Counted from the first letter of the stretch, positions 42,501 to 51,600 are shown. The stretch is 64,000 nucleotides of DNA from Streptosporangium sp040640155 (GCF_040640155.1 NZ_JBFABE010000001.1:186001-250000), one strand, 5' to 3'. Notes: generated by a model not told the origin, from the sequence alone. Made by a program: numbers and translations.

Positions 42501-42940
42501 TCCCGCAGATCTCGCACCCGTCCCCGTCCTCGGTGTCTTCGGCGTCGCAGCCGCTTCCGCAGCGTCAGCCCAGGCAGCTCCAGCAGCCGTCGCAGGGCGC
42601 GCCGCAGGCTCCGCGGCAGCCGGAGCCGCTCAGGGCGGCCGCGCCCGCCGACAGGCAGCCGTGGAGCAGCCCCTCCGACCAGGGGTGGGCCGCCGCCGAG
42701 GTCGCCAAGAAGCCCGTGGAGGGCGGCGTGACCGGAGCCGGGCTGCCCAAGCGGGTGCCCAAGGCGAACCTCGTCCCCGGTTCCGCCTCGACGGCCGCGC
42801 CGGCGCCCGCCGCGCCGATGCCGCCGATCTCGGCCGAACGGGTGCGCAGTCGTCTGTCCAGTTTCCAGCAAGGCGTACGGCAGGGACGCGCCGAGATGAG
42901 TGAGCGCGCCAACGCCGTCGAGGGAGAGAACCAGCAGTGA
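39596..42940 (+). CDS. Conservon 2 sensor histidine-kinase-like protein (CvnA)
   Basis: A 1114-residue paralogue of the proteins at 25.4 and 48.7 kb: N-terminal membrane helix (LVALILLPTAAAVLLTG), helical extracytoplasmic region, second helix (SILVLLVLILLITAWVAG), HAMP, DHp-like segment with His479, N-box from Glu550, G1 DSGIGM. The tail of about 450 residues is the longest of the three. It carries repeated DPFAS/GTFGAPG units (41650-41940), four GQTS repeats (42369-42415), then FLPIFAAVGSDWF, GLPKRVPKANLVPGSA and RLSSFQQGVRQGRAE. GTG 39596 follows AGGCCA, as in conservon 3. GTGA overlap with cvnB. Confidence 0.92.
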   Translation: MKTQDHRNHRASGMGSRLLPANWRVRPRLVALILLPTAAAVLLTGLQLTTALSTAGEYRRMTEVASLVESLGTLSHEMAEERDLTAWYVASSTRARLANVREQRAVVDRTSEQVKDAIDALEQSQAARIRLEAAQVRRWLNGLPGLRRLMTDGSVLPRAALGMYSRMITDFITLHDDLGRSGGDERLIGDALALGALSRAKEQVARQRGTLLVSFLDRKFDFDDPADLLGAYRSQQSEENAFRATAATGQIQQLGTVVGGTQVIQANSMRTLVMSLMRENKPLERIGPSWLRSADVWYNAVSAEVNGMRTVERGLAASVVARSQALESAEQRSAIISGASILVLLVLILLITAWVAGTLVRPLRKLRSEALEVAGSRLPETVRVLRESGDHAPDVEVPSIGVASRDEIGEVARAFDEVHREAIRLAGDEARLRSNINSMFVNLSRRTQSLVERQIDLIDDLEQGEQDEGRLGSLFKLDHLATRMRRNSENLLVLAGQEQSRRWSEPVPLSDVVRASLSEVENYERVNLRVESGTSIIGQAVNDIVHLIAELVENAIFFSPQDTKVTVTSNGNETGAVILAVTDSGIGMSDEELAEANRRLAEPPAVDLSVSRRMGLFVVGRLAMRHGIRVQLRRPETGGLSAVVLLPAQVVAQATAMPEMAMAGQGGPSGSFGGSGIPFGSAPVADPFASMNPDPFGTAGRSDAFGSARRPDPFAPVPAAGTFGAPGPDQNPDPFASVPGSGTFGAPQRPDPFASAPGGDPFASAPGADPFASAPGSGAFGAGNAGRPPDGNGQPSPAFGQASADLWSGPTASASAVEDMWSAPLTAAPPPSAPSFPSAWPEPSPSDPWAARRPEPLDSTQALPAVDFSSTEPEPEEFLPIFAAVGSDWFRTPAPAVPEAEQDHDAEPGRAHGQEASGGPVTEQAAGQTSGQTSGQTSGQGAQSVGEGRPRPLEQRVRRGPQGLETQNFPQISHPSPSSVSSASQPLPQRQPRQLQQPSQGAPQAPRQPEPLRAAAPADRQPWSSPSDQGWAAAEVAKKPVEGGVTGAGLPKRVPKANLVPGSASTAAPAPAAPMPPISAERVRSRLSSFQQGVRQGRAEMSERANAVEGENQQ

Positions 42941-43359
42941 ACAACCAACTCAGCCAGGCCGCCCGCGGCTTCAACTGGCTGATCACCGAGTTCGTCAAGG
43001 AGATGCCGGGGGTGGCGCACGCGGTGATCGTCTCCGCGGACGGGCTTCCACTGGCCTACTCCCAGGGCTTTCCCCGGGACCGGGCGGACCAGCTCGCCGC
43101 GATCACGGCCGGTCTGATCAGCCTCACCCAGGGCGCCTCGCGCGTCTTCGAGGGCGGCCCCGTGGCACAGACGGTGATCGAGATGCAGCGGGGCCTGCTG
43201 CTGACGATGTCCATCAGCGACGGTTCCGCGCTGGCCGTGCTGGCCTCGCCGGACTGCGACATGGGCCTCGTGGCCTACCAGATGACCTTGCTCGCAGAAC
43301 GTGCCGGTCAGGCGCTCACGCCTGCTCTCCGCGCCGAGCTGCAGTCGGTACAGCGATAG
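42937..43359 (+). CDS. Conservon 2 roadblock/LC7 protein (CvnB)
   Basis: A 140-residue roadblock/LC7 protein (GVAHAVIVSADGLPLAYSQG, QLAAITAGLISLTQGASRVF, MQRGLLLTMSISDGSALAVL). Likely an MglB-like partner of the downstream GTPase. Closest here to the conservon 3 copy, sharing SQAARG and LISLTQGASRVF, where conservon 1 differs. GTG at the overlap with the cvnA stop. Confidence 0.93.
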   Translation: MNNQLSQAARGFNWLITEFVKEMPGVAHAVIVSADGLPLAYSQGFPRDRADQLAAITAGLISLTQGASRVFEGGPVAQTVIEMQRGLLLTMSISDGSALAVLASPDCDMGLVAYQMTLLAERAGQALTPALRAELQSVQR

Positions 43360-43368
43360 GGGGGTGAT

Positions 43369-43779
43369 ATGGACGCACCAGGCTGGCGCGGACCGGGGGA
43401 GGACCCCATGACCACGCCCCAGGCCAAGAGCGGGCGGGATCGTCTGATCCGCCCGTACGCTGTGACGGGGGGCCGGACGGCCCCCCGGGTGCAGCTCGCT
43501 CTCGAGGCTCTGGTCTCCTCGGCGACGTTCGCGAGCATGGATCCCGCTTCGCTCTCCATGCTCTCCACGGAATACCAGGCGATCATTACACTGTCCCGGC
43601 AGGTGCGCTCGGTCGCCGAGCTCTCGGCCCTGTTGCGCATGCCGCTCGGCGTGACCCGGGTGCTGATCGCGGACATGGCGGCCGAGGGCCTGGTGCAGAT
43701 CCACCAGCCGTCACTGGATGCGGGTAAACCGGATCTCAATTTGCTTGAAAGGGTGCTCAGTGGGCTTCGCAGGCTCTGA
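43369..43779 (+). CDS. Conservon 2 DUF742 protein (CvnC)
   Basis: A 136-residue DUF742 protein with an N-terminal linker (MDAPGWRGPGEDPMTTPQAK), IRPYAVTGGRTAPRVQLALEAL, winged-helix-like VRSVAELSALLRMPLGVTRVLIADMAAEGLV and the LNLLERVLSGLRRL end. ATG 43369 has GGGGG 5-9 nt upstream. The last 20 nt overlap cvnD. Function unknown beyond membership of the conservon complex. Confidence 0.9.
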   Translation: MDAPGWRGPGEDPMTTPQAKSGRDRLIRPYAVTGGRTAPRVQLALEALVSSATFASMDPASLSMLSTEYQAIITLSRQVRSVAELSALLRMPLGVTRVLIADMAAEGLVQIHQPSLDAGKPDLNLLERVLSGLRRL

Positions 43780-44326
43780 CGCCGGAATGACGTCGACGAA
43801 GATCGTCGTCGCCGGCGGGTTCGGTGTCGGCAAGACGACCTTCGTCGGTGCGGTCTCCGAGATCATGCCGCTGACCACGGAAGCGGTGATGACGGAGGCG
43901 AGTGCGGATGTCGACGACCTCTCGCACATCCCGTCGAAGCGGACCACCACGGTCGCCATGGACTTCGGCCGCGTCTCACTGGACCGCGACCTGATCCTGT
44001 ACCTGTTCGGTACGCCGGGGCAGCACCGCTTCTGGTTCATGTGGGACGACCTCGTCAAGGGCGCGATCGGGGCGATCGTGCTGGTCGACACGCGGCGGCT
44101 GGCCGACAGCTTCCCGGCGATCGACTACTTCGAGGAGGCCGGCCTGCCGTTCGTCGTGGCCCTCAACGGGTTCGGCGGATCGCACGTCCACGGCGAGGAG
44201 GAGGTCCGGGAGGCCCTGACGATCTCCCCGCACATCCCCATCGTCCGGACCGACGCCCGGTCCCGCGACGCCGTGAAGTCGACCCTGATCACCTTGGTCG
44301 AGCACGTTCTCACGCTCAGGGTCTGA
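43760..44326 (+). CDS. Conservon 2 Ras-like small GTPase (CvnD)
   Basis: A 188-residue P-loop GTPase: GGFGVGKTTFVGAVSE, FGTPGQHRFWFMWDD, diverged G4 (NGFGG), DTRRLADSFPAIDYFEEA. GTG 43760, 20 nt inside cvnC, matches the other two copies; an open frame extends further upstream (43718) but only through cvnC. It differs from copies 1 and 3 in the switch I region (ADVDDLSHIPSKRT against AGxDDLGLTPxKT), which may alter partner choice. Confidence 0.92.
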   Translation: MGFAGSDAGMTSTKIVVAGGFGVGKTTFVGAVSEIMPLTTEAVMTEASADVDDLSHIPSKRTTTVAMDFGRVSLDRDLILYLFGTPGQHRFWFMWDDLVKGAIGAIVLVDTRRLADSFPAIDYFEEAGLPFVVALNGFGGSHVHGEEEVREALTISPHIPIVRTDARSRDAVKSTLITLVEHVLTLRV

Positions 44327-44336
44327 AACCGCGGCG

Positions 44337-44364
44337 CGGGGCCCGCCTCGACCGGTGGGCCCCG
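44337..44364 (+). terminator. Hairpin terminator of conservon 2
   Basis: CGGGGCCC (44337-44344) pairs with GGGCCCCG (44357-44364), enclosed by CCGCGG copies at 44329-44334 and 44373-44378, 10 nt after the cvnD stop. Confidence 0.55.
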
Positions 44365-44998
44365 TACCGCCACCGCGGCCGCGCGCCTCACCGCTCCCGT
44401 GTACGCGGGTGAAGCCGGGGAGCTCGGGCACGGCGCCTCTTCCGGGCGCCATTCACCGGAACAGACGCGGAACCGGGCGGCTCTTATACCGCCTAATGCG
44501 TTATGTCTGTTTTATATCGCCTTGCTGTTTCTGGTGAGACCTGTTTTGAATCGAAATGCAGGAACGGGGCGGCGAGAGCGTGTCGTGGCCATGTCCGTGC
44601 GCCAAAGCCCCCGTCCTCCCCTTTTGAAGATCACTTCTTTGTGACCGCGCGGCCTTTCCCCGCCGCGCGGTCCCGGGAGATTCGTCAGACCACGCTCATC
44701 CGTTCCGGCGATCTCGCGCCGGTGGTCGTCGCGGTCGCCGGACGGGGCGCGGGGAGGCCCGCCGGCGTCACCCTCGGCGGACCGTCACGCCGGCGGGACC
44801 CCCGCCGGGAGAGGCCGCCGGTGACAGGGGAGGTCGATCTTCAGGAGCGGCCCCGGTGAGGGATCGTCCGGCGCCGCCGACCACCTGTTCCCGGCCGGAC
44901 GGAACGGCCGGGGTGTCTGCACGTCCGTTCAGGAGGGATGGCGGAGGGCGGGGCGGGGTGCCCGCAGGGGGCGAGGTCGGGAGGCCGGGGGGCCGGGG
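44365..44998. other. Gene-free stretch between conservon 2 and the SsuABC-type operon
   Basis: About 630 bp. It holds an AT-rich island at 44485-44530 with TGTCTGTTT (44504-44512). A perfect 11-bp hairpin (GACCGCGCGGC, 44643-44653 with 44662-44672) and a second 11-bp stem (44758-44768 with 44787-44797) follow. The open frames in it are short and not protein-like. It may carry a small RNA on the plus strand starting near the AT-rich island; this is a guess. Confidence 0.45.
44643..44672. terminator. Hairpin in the conservon 2 / ssuB intergenic region
   Basis: Perfect 11-bp stem with an 8-nt loop; a terminator for whatever is transcribed from the AT-rich island, or for leftward transcription of the ABC operon. 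Confidence 0.45.
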
Positions 44999-45769
44999 TC
45001 AGGGAGCCGAGGCCGACGGGCTCCGCACGCCGCGCACCAGGCGGCCCACCTCGGCGCGCAGGTGCACGAAGTCGGGGTGCTCGCGGGTGGAGATCTGGTC
45101 GCGCGGCTCGGGGACCTCGACCCGCAGGTCGCCGACGACCGTGGCGGGGGACTTCGACAGGACCACGACGCGGTCGCCCACGTACACGCTCTCGTCGATG
45201 TCGTGCGTGATCAGCACGATCGTCATCCCGTAGGTCCTGCGCACCTGGAGCACGAGATCCTCCAGGTCCTCCCTGGTCTGCGCGTCGACGGAGCCGAAGG
45301 GCTCGTCCATCAGCATGAGGGCGGGCTGGTAGGCCAGGGCGCGGGCGATGGACACGCGCTGCTGCATGCCGCCGGACAGCTCCCAGGGGTACTTGCCGCC
45401 CGCGGCGGGCAGGCCGACCTGCTCCAGCGCCTCCCTCGCGGCCGCGGCGCGCCGCTTCCGGTCCGAGATCTTGCGGCGCAGCGGGAGCGACACGTTGTCG
45501 GCCACGGTCATCCAGGGGAACAGGGAGCGGCTGTAGTCCTGGAAGACGATGGCCAGGTCGTCGGGGGTGCCCTGGACCGGGCGTCCCTGGACGAGGATGC
45601 GGCCGCCGGTCGGGCGCAGCAGCCCGCCGATCGACCGCAGCAGCGTCGACTTGCCGCATCCCGAAGGCCCGACGATGCAGACCAGCTCGCCGGCCGCGAC
45701 GGTGAGGTTCACCCCGCCGAGCGCACGGAACTCGCCGTAGGAATGGGTGAGGTCGCTGATCTCCAGCAT
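44999..45769 (-). CDS. Nitrate/sulfonate/taurine-type ABC importer ATPase
   Basis: A 256-residue ATPase of the SsuB/TauB/NrtD group: Walker A GPSGCGKST (34-42), Q-loop VFQDYSRSLFPWMT, signature LSGGMQQR, Walker B LMLMDEPFGSVD, switch His in LITHDIDES. It is the last gene of a four-gene operon on the minus strand. There is no regulatory C-terminal domain. The ligand is set by the binding protein, not by this subunit. Confidence 0.9.
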   Translation of the reverse strand: MLEISDLTHSYGEFRALGGVNLTVAAGELVCIVGPSGCGKSTLLRSIGGLLRPTGGRILVQGRPVQGTPDDLAIVFQDYSRSLFPWMTVADNVSLPLRRKISDRKRRAAAAREALEQVGLPAAGGKYPWELSGGMQQRVSIARALAYQPALMLMDEPFGSVDAQTREDLEDLVLQVRRTYGMTIVLITHDIDESVYVGDRVVVLSKSPATVVGDLRVEVPEPRDQISTREHPDFVHLRAEVGRLVRGVRSPSASAP

Positions 45770-45790
45770 TCTGGTTACCTTCTCGTCTCG

Positions 45791-46582
45791 TCAGTCGGTC
45801 TTGCGCGCGCCGCGGTGCCAGGTGAGCACATGCCGCTCGAAGCGCAGGAAGGCGGCGTTGAGCACCAGTCCCAGCACCCCCAGGATCACGATGGCGGTCC
45901 ACATGGAGGGGATGTCCACCTGGCTCTGCGCGACCAGCATGCGGTAGCCGATTCCCTCGGTACTGCCGATGTACTCGGAGATGATCATCATGATCAGGGC
46001 CAGGGCGACGCTGAGCCGCAGTCCGGCGAAGATCTTGGGTGCCGCGGAGGGGAGGACGACCCTGGTCAGCCGCTGGACGCGGGAGAGCCCGAACACCTCG
46101 CACGTCTCCAGGTACCCCCGGTCCACGTAGCGGGCGCCGTCCAGGGAGTTGATCAGCACCGGCCAGACGACCCCGAAGACGATCCCGGCGAGCTGCAGCG
46201 GCGTCCCGACCCCGGTCAGGGTCATGAAGATCGGGATGAGCAGGGGAGGGGGGACCGAGCGGAAGAAGTGGATGAGCGGGTTGACGAAGTCGGCGAGCAC
46301 CGCCAGCCGTCCCAGGGTGACCCCCACGACGATCGCGACGGCGCAGGCCGCGGCCCATCCCAGGATCAGCCGGCCCAGGCTGGGCAGCAGGTGGTCGAAC
46401 GCGTCCTGGGTGAGGAACAGGTGGACGAGGGGCCCGGAGAACCACTGTTCGTACAGGTGCACCAGGATCGTGGAGGGGGGCGGGAAGTAGATGGCCTCGG
46501 CCACCCTGGTGGTCAGCTCCCACACCAGGAAGGTGACGGGGATGATCCACAATTGAGCGACGCGCACGGCGATCCGTGTCAC
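45791..46582 (-). CDS. SsuC/NrtB-type ABC importer permease (second)
   Basis: A 263-residue permease with about six helices and the EAA-type loop RYVDRGYLETCEVFGLSRVQRLTRVVLPSAAPKIFAG. GTG 46582 overlaps the stop of the preceding permease gene (GTGA). The operon encodes two different permeases, so the channel is probably a heterodimer; many SsuC-type systems have only one. Confidence 0.88.
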   Translation of the reverse strand: MTRIAVRVAQLWIIPVTFLVWELTTRVAEAIYFPPPSTILVHLYEQWFSGPLVHLFLTQDAFDHLLPSLGRLILGWAAACAVAIVVGVTLGRLAVLADFVNPLIHFFRSVPPPLLIPIFMTLTGVGTPLQLAGIVFGVVWPVLINSLDGARYVDRGYLETCEVFGLSRVQRLTRVVLPSAAPKIFAGLRLSVALALIMMIISEYIGSTEGIGYRMLVAQSQVDIPSMWTAIVILGVLGLVLNAAFLRFERHVLTWHRGARKTD

Positions 46583-47355
46583 CTCACCAGCTCCTCTCCG
46601 GCCTGGGCGCGGTGCCAGCGGAAGATCCGCCGCTCGGCGCCGGCCAGCAGTGAATTGATCAGCAGGCCGATGACGCCCGTCCACGCGGTCGCCGCGATCA
46701 TGAGGTCCCTGCGGTTCCCCGAGGCCGCGTCGGTCACGAAGGTCCCGATGCCCTCGCCGCCCGCCACCAGCTCCACGCTCACCGCGACGATGAGGGCGAC
46801 CGAGGCGGAGATCCGTACGCCCGTGCTGATGAAGGGCGCCGCGCTCGGCAGCGACACGAGCCGTACGACGTCGTAGGGGCCGAAGCCGAAGCTGCGCAGC
46901 GTCTCCTTGGCCAGCGGGTCGACGTCGTGCATGCCGTAGAGCGTGTTGATGATCAATGGCCAGCAGGCCGTGTAGACGATGAGCGCGATCTTTCCCTGCT
47001 CGCTCACCGTGAAGAGGAACATGGCCAGCGGGAGCAGCGCCACCGAGGGGATGGGGCGGAGGAACTCCACCAGCGGCCGGACGGCGCGCTCGACCGCGGG
47101 GAGCGTGCCCATCACCAGCCCGGCCGGCACGGCCGTGACCACGGCCAGCAGCAGGCCGATCAGGCAGGAGGAGAGGGTCACCCCGACGTCGAGGAGGAAT
47201 TCGCCGTTCGCCAGCAGCCCGGCCGCGCTGACCAGGATCGAGGAGGGGAACGGAAGCGTGTAGGGGTCGATCACCCCCACCCTGCCGAGGATCTCGAGGA
47301 TGAGGAGGAACCCCGCGGCGCCGACGGCGCCGCGGAGTGCCTTTTTATTGATCAT
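46579..47355 (-). CDS. SsuC/NrtB-type ABC importer permease (first)
   Basis: A 258-residue permease, paralogous to the next one (ending RRIFRWHRAQAG against RHVLTWHRGARK). The docking loop is DVDPLAKETLRSFGFGPYDVVRLVSLPSAAPFIS. Its ATG overlaps the binding-protein stop by ATGA. Its length is normal for the family. Confidence 0.88.
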   Translation of the reverse strand: MINKKALRGAVGAAGFLLILEILGRVGVIDPYTLPFPSSILVSAAGLLANGEFLLDVGVTLSSCLIGLLLAVVTAVPAGLVMGTLPAVERAVRPLVEFLRPIPSVALLPLAMFLFTVSEQGKIALIVYTACWPLIINTLYGMHDVDPLAKETLRSFGFGPYDVVRLVSLPSAAPFISTGVRISASVALIVAVSVELVAGGEGIGTFVTDAASGNRRDLMIAATAWTGVIGLLINSLLAGAERRIFRWHRAQAGEELVR

Positions 47356-48338
47356 TTCGGCGATTCGGCCACGAGGGTAGCGGCGTCGATCTTGGTCTTG
47401 GTGATCTGGAACTCGGCGAGCAGGTCGGCCACGCGCTGGATGCGCGTCGTGTTCAGCGAGGTGGAGAAGGTTCCCATCGCCATCGTCGAGGCCACGTCGG
47501 CGGGAATCTGCGTGAAGGTCGGGATGACCTTGTTGAGCTCCTGACGGTCGGTGGCGGCGATCTGCTGCGCCTTGCCGATCGCGCGCTGGAAGGCCGCGGC
47601 CGTCTTCGGGTACTTGGCCAGCCAGTCGGCGGTGGTCGCCCAGCCGTCCAGCGGCAGTCCCTCGGTCGGCCCGGAGAGGGTGTCGATGATCACGCGGCCG
47701 CCGAGGTCCTTCTGCGCCGCGGAGATGTACGGCTCGGCCATCCACGCCGCGTCGACGGTGCCCGCCTTGAGCTGGGCGAGCTGGTCGGCGAAGGGCACCG
47801 CGACGAAGCTGACGTCGGCCGGGGCCAGGCCGTGGACCTTCAGCTGCGCGCTGACGGTCACCTCGCCCAGGGCCTTGAGCACGTTCACCGCGATCTTCTT
47901 GCCCTTGAGGTCCTTGGGCTCCTTGATGGGAGAGTCCTTGACGACCACGACGCCGTTGATGCCCGGGGCGCCCTGCTGGGACTCCGCGAGCATCTTCAGC
48001 TTGGCCGCGCCGGAGTCACTGATCGTGATCAGCGAGACGTAGCTGGTGAGGAAGGTGTCGATGCTGCCGTTGAGGATCTTCGGCATCACGGCCTGGGGCG
48101 CCTGGATGGTCTCGGTCTTGATGGTCAGGCCCTCGGCCTTGAAGAAGCCCTTCTCCTGCGCGATGAACAGGGGGGCCGACGAGGGTACCGGGACGACACC
48201 GATGTTGAGCTCGGTCTTCTCCAGGCCGGCGCTGTTGGCGGGCTTGCCGGTGTCGGTACCGGAGGTGCCGCACGCGGCGAGCGCGAGAGCCGCGACAAGG
48301 CCGATGAGGGAATTGCGGACAGGACGTCCGATCCTCAT
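47352..48338 (-). CDS. SsuA/NrtA-like solute-binding lipoprotein
   Basis: A 328-residue lipoprotein with lipobox LALAACG (Cys23) and the NMT1/SsuA fold: LNIGVVPVPSSAPLFIAQEKGFF, GSIDTFLTSYVSLITISDSG, DLKGKKIAVNVL, GTVDAAWMAEPYISAAQKDLG. Ligands for this group include nitrate, aliphatic sulfonates, taurine and pyrimidine or riboflavin precursors. No monooxygenase, nitrate reductase or thiamine gene is nearby, so the ligand stays open. First gene of the operon; its upstream region holds an ATATCATGATAT palindrome. Confidence 0.88.
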   Translation of the reverse strand: MRIGRPVRNSLIGLVAALALAACGTSGTDTGKPANSAGLEKTELNIGVVPVPSSAPLFIAQEKGFFKAEGLTIKTETIQAPQAVMPKILNGSIDTFLTSYVSLITISDSGAAKLKMLAESQQGAPGINGVVVVKDSPIKEPKDLKGKKIAVNVLKALGEVTVSAQLKVHGLAPADVSFVAVPFADQLAQLKAGTVDAAWMAEPYISAAQKDLGGRVIIDTLSGPTEGLPLDGWATTADWLAKYPKTAAAFQRAIGKAQQIAATDRQELNKVIPTFTQIPADVASTMAMGTFSTSLNTTRIQRVADLLAEFQITKTKIDAATLVAESPK

Positions 48339-48690
48339 GGAGTCTCCTTAAATGGGGGGAGCCGCACCCTGGCCGATGGCAGGACCTCATGCCCGGGGAT
48401 GGCGCGGCGTGACGGCGCGTCAGCCTAGCGGATCGGTGATCGACGAGCATAGAGATGTCGCCTATATCATGATATGGGCGTACAAGGCAAGAAATGTGTG
48501 TTTTATATATGATTGTCTGTTTTATGCCTATACGCGGTCAGGCAGTATGTCACTTCAGTCTTATTCGCAACATTGGTGTCGCTATGCTCAAATAGGCCAC
48601 GCTTAACCGGCGTTGCTCAGGCGCCCCCCGCCTCATGTTCCAAGCCCTGCCCTTGATGCCCCGAAGTCCGGTGAGAGGTAGCCCAGGCCA
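48339..48690. other. Divergent AT-rich regulatory region (ABC operon / conservon 3)
   Basis: A 352-bp region without a gene between divergent operons. It contains a perfect palindrome (listed separately), two tandem T-rich units (TGTGTGTTTTATAT near 48496 and TGTCTGTTTTATGC near 48514) and much lower GC than the surroundings over 48455-48600. It should hold the promoters of both operons. Confidence 0.5.
48464..48475. promoter_or_regulatory. Palindrome ATATCATGATAT, candidate operator of the SsuABC-type operon
   Basis: Perfect 12-bp AT-rich palindrome flanked by CC/GG pairs, 126 nt upstream of the binding-protein start. A dimeric repressor or activator site is plausible; no regulator gene is adjacent. 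Confidence 0.4.
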
Positions 48691-51600
48691 GTGACCACTG
48701 AATTAGCCAGGGACGACCGTGAATCCAGCGCGATGCCCCGCAGCTCCGACGACGGAGGCGTACCGCCCCGGGCCGGTCGGCGGTTCGCGCTGAAGAACTG
48801 GCGGGTCCGCACGCGTCTGATCGCGCTGGTCCTCGTCCCCACCGTCGTGGGCATCGCGCTGGGCGCCGGGAGTGTGATGTCCTCCCTGCGCAGCGCCGAC
48901 CGCTACGGGCAGCTCAACGAGGCCGCGACACTGGTCAGCCGCCTCTCCACGCTGGCGCACGAGCTCTCCCACGAACGGGACCTGTCGGCGAGGTTCGTCG
49001 CGGGCGGGCGCAGGGGAGACGGGCTTCCCCCGCTGCGCAAGCAGCAGGGCGTGGTCGAAGAGGCCGTCTCCCAGGCCACGACGAGCCTGGAGCTGACCAA
49101 GGGCAGCCTGGACCAGATCTCCACCGAGGAGTTCCAGCGCATCGACAACCGGCTCAAGGAGATCTCCGCGCTCCGCAGGGCCGTCGTCGAGACGAGCCTG
49201 CAGCCGCAGCCGACCATCGACACCTACTCCCGCTCCATCGCCGACCTGCTCTCCCTGCACGACAACATCACCCAGGGTGAGTCCGACAGCGTGCTCCTGA
49301 AGGACGCCGTCCTGCTGCGTACCCTGGCCCACGCCAAGAACGAGGCGTCCAAGGAGCGGGCGACGCTGGCCGTCGCCCTGCAGACCGGCGTGTTCACCGC
49401 GGCGGGCATGGAGGCGATGACCGCCGCCCGCGCGCAGCGCGACAGCGAGCTCAGCGCCTTCCGGGCCGAGGCCTCCCCGGCCCGGCGCCAGCTCTACGAC
49501 GACACCGTCACCGGCAGGAAGGTCGACAGCGCGGAGTTCACCCGCGCCCGGGCACTGGTGCTCGGCGCGGAGGGACAGGCGCTCAGGAACATCTCGACGG
49601 GACGCGGAAGCGAGGCGAGCCGGTGGTTCGACGCCGCCACCGACACCCTCAGGCGGATGAGGACCGTCGAGCAGCAGATCGCCGACGCCATCGTCACCCG
49701 CAGCGCCGAGCTGCGTGACCGCGAGCAGCGGAACGGCCTGGTGGCCGCCGGCGCGGTCGTCGCCCTGCTCCTCGTCGTCCTGCTGATCACCACCGTCATG
49801 GCCCGATCGCTGGTCAGGCCGCTGCGCACGCTGCGCACCGAGGCCCTGTCCATCGCCGGCCAGCGTCTCCCCGAGACCGTGCAGAGCATGCGCGAGGGCG
49901 GTGAGAACACGCACGCGGACGTTGCCCCCATCGGGGTGACCTCCGACGACGAGATCGGTGAGGTCGCCCGCGCCTTCGACGAGGTCCACCGCGAGGCCGT
50001 CCGGCTGGCGGGCCAGGAGGCCACGCTGCGGAGCAACGTCAACGCGATGTTCGTCAACCTCTCCCGGCGCAGCCAGACCCTGGTCGAGCGCCAGCTCTCC
50101 CTCATCGAGAACCTCGAGCAGGGCGAGCAGGACGAGGCGCGGCTCGGCAGCCTCTTCCGCCTGGACCACCTCGCCACCCGCATGCGCCGCAACTCCGAGA
50201 ACCTCCTGGTCCTCGCCGGCCAGGAACCCGCGCGCCGGTGGAGCCAGCCGGTCCCGCTCATCGACGTGGTCCGCGCCTCGCTGTCGGAGGTCGAGAACTA
50301 CGAGCGGGTCGACCTGCAGCTCTCCGCGGGCGTGTCGGTGGCCGGTACCTCCGTCAACGACGTCGTGCACCTGATCGCCGAGCTCGTGGAGAACGCGATC
50401 TCCTTCTCCCCCCGGGAGACCAAGGTCATCGTCTCCAGCAACCGCATCGACGGCGGCGGCGTGATGGTCTCGGTGACCGACATCGGCATCGGCATGACCG
50501 CCGAGGAACTCGCCCAGGCCAACTGGCGCCTGGCCAACCCGCCGGTGGTGGACGTCTCGGTGTCCCGCCGCATGGGCCTGTTCGTGGTCGGCCGTCTCGC
50601 CCTGCGGCACGGCATCCGCGTCCAGCTCAGGCAGCAGGACAGCGGCGGGCTGACCGCCATGGTCCTGCTCCCGGAGAACCTGCTCGCCGTCACCGCCCGC
50701 CCCGGCGCCCCCGCCGGCATGGCGCAGGGCGGCGACTGGGGCGCCTCCATGGGCTCGATGGGCTCGATGGACCGCGCGCCGGTGATGGCCAGCCCCACGG
50801 CCCCCCCGATGCCGTCCTTCGCCTCGTTCGAGGCCGCCCACCAGAACTCGTTCGCCTCCCTCGACCTGGGACAGCAGTTCAACTCCTTCGAGGCCGCGCA
50901 GCAGCCCCCCTTCGGCGGGGGCCAGTTCGGCCAGGCGCCCGTCGACACCCCGTGGCCTGGACAGGCCCCGCCGCCCGGAGCCGGACCGGCCCCGGGCTGG
51001 CCCGAGGTCTCCCAGCCCGACCCGTCGGCCTGGCGACAGGGACACGGACAGGGACACGGGCAGGGGCAGGGACAGGGCGTCCCCCGCGCCGACTCCGGCG
51101 GATGGCCGTCCGGCCCGAGCGCGCCGGTACGCGGTGACGCCCCGGTCTGGCCCGGCGGACAGAGCAGGGACGACGGCTCCGACGTCTGGTCGACCTCCTC
51201 CCTGCGCGGCGGCGGCTCCGGAGGGTGGCCCTCCACCGGCGACCCCGAGCCGTTCGGGCGCCGCGCCTTCGACACGGTCGACAACACCGGCCCGCTGCCG
51301 GTGGTGCCCGACTCCTCGCCCATGGAGGAGGCCAGGGAGGAGTTCCTGCCGATCTTCGCGGCCGTCGAGTCCGACTGGTTCAAGAAGGTCGAGCCGGTCA
51401 CCGCCGTCCACGAGCGCCTCCCCGAGGCCGCCTCGGCCCAGGCCCCCGAGGCGGCGCCCTCGCCCGTGGCATCGGCGGCGTCGGCGCAGGAGACCCTCCA
51501 GCACGCCCAGCCGGCGGCCCCGGCGCAGCCGGGCGGCTGGTCCTCGCCCGCCGACGCCGGCTGGCAGGCGGCCAAGGCCGCCAGCGAGCCCTCGCTGGGC

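Noticed and set aside
39584..42871. 1095-codon minus-strand open frame opposite cvnA2
   Set aside because: Shadow of a conserved gene; the translation is low-complexity Gly/Arg/His and has no domain.
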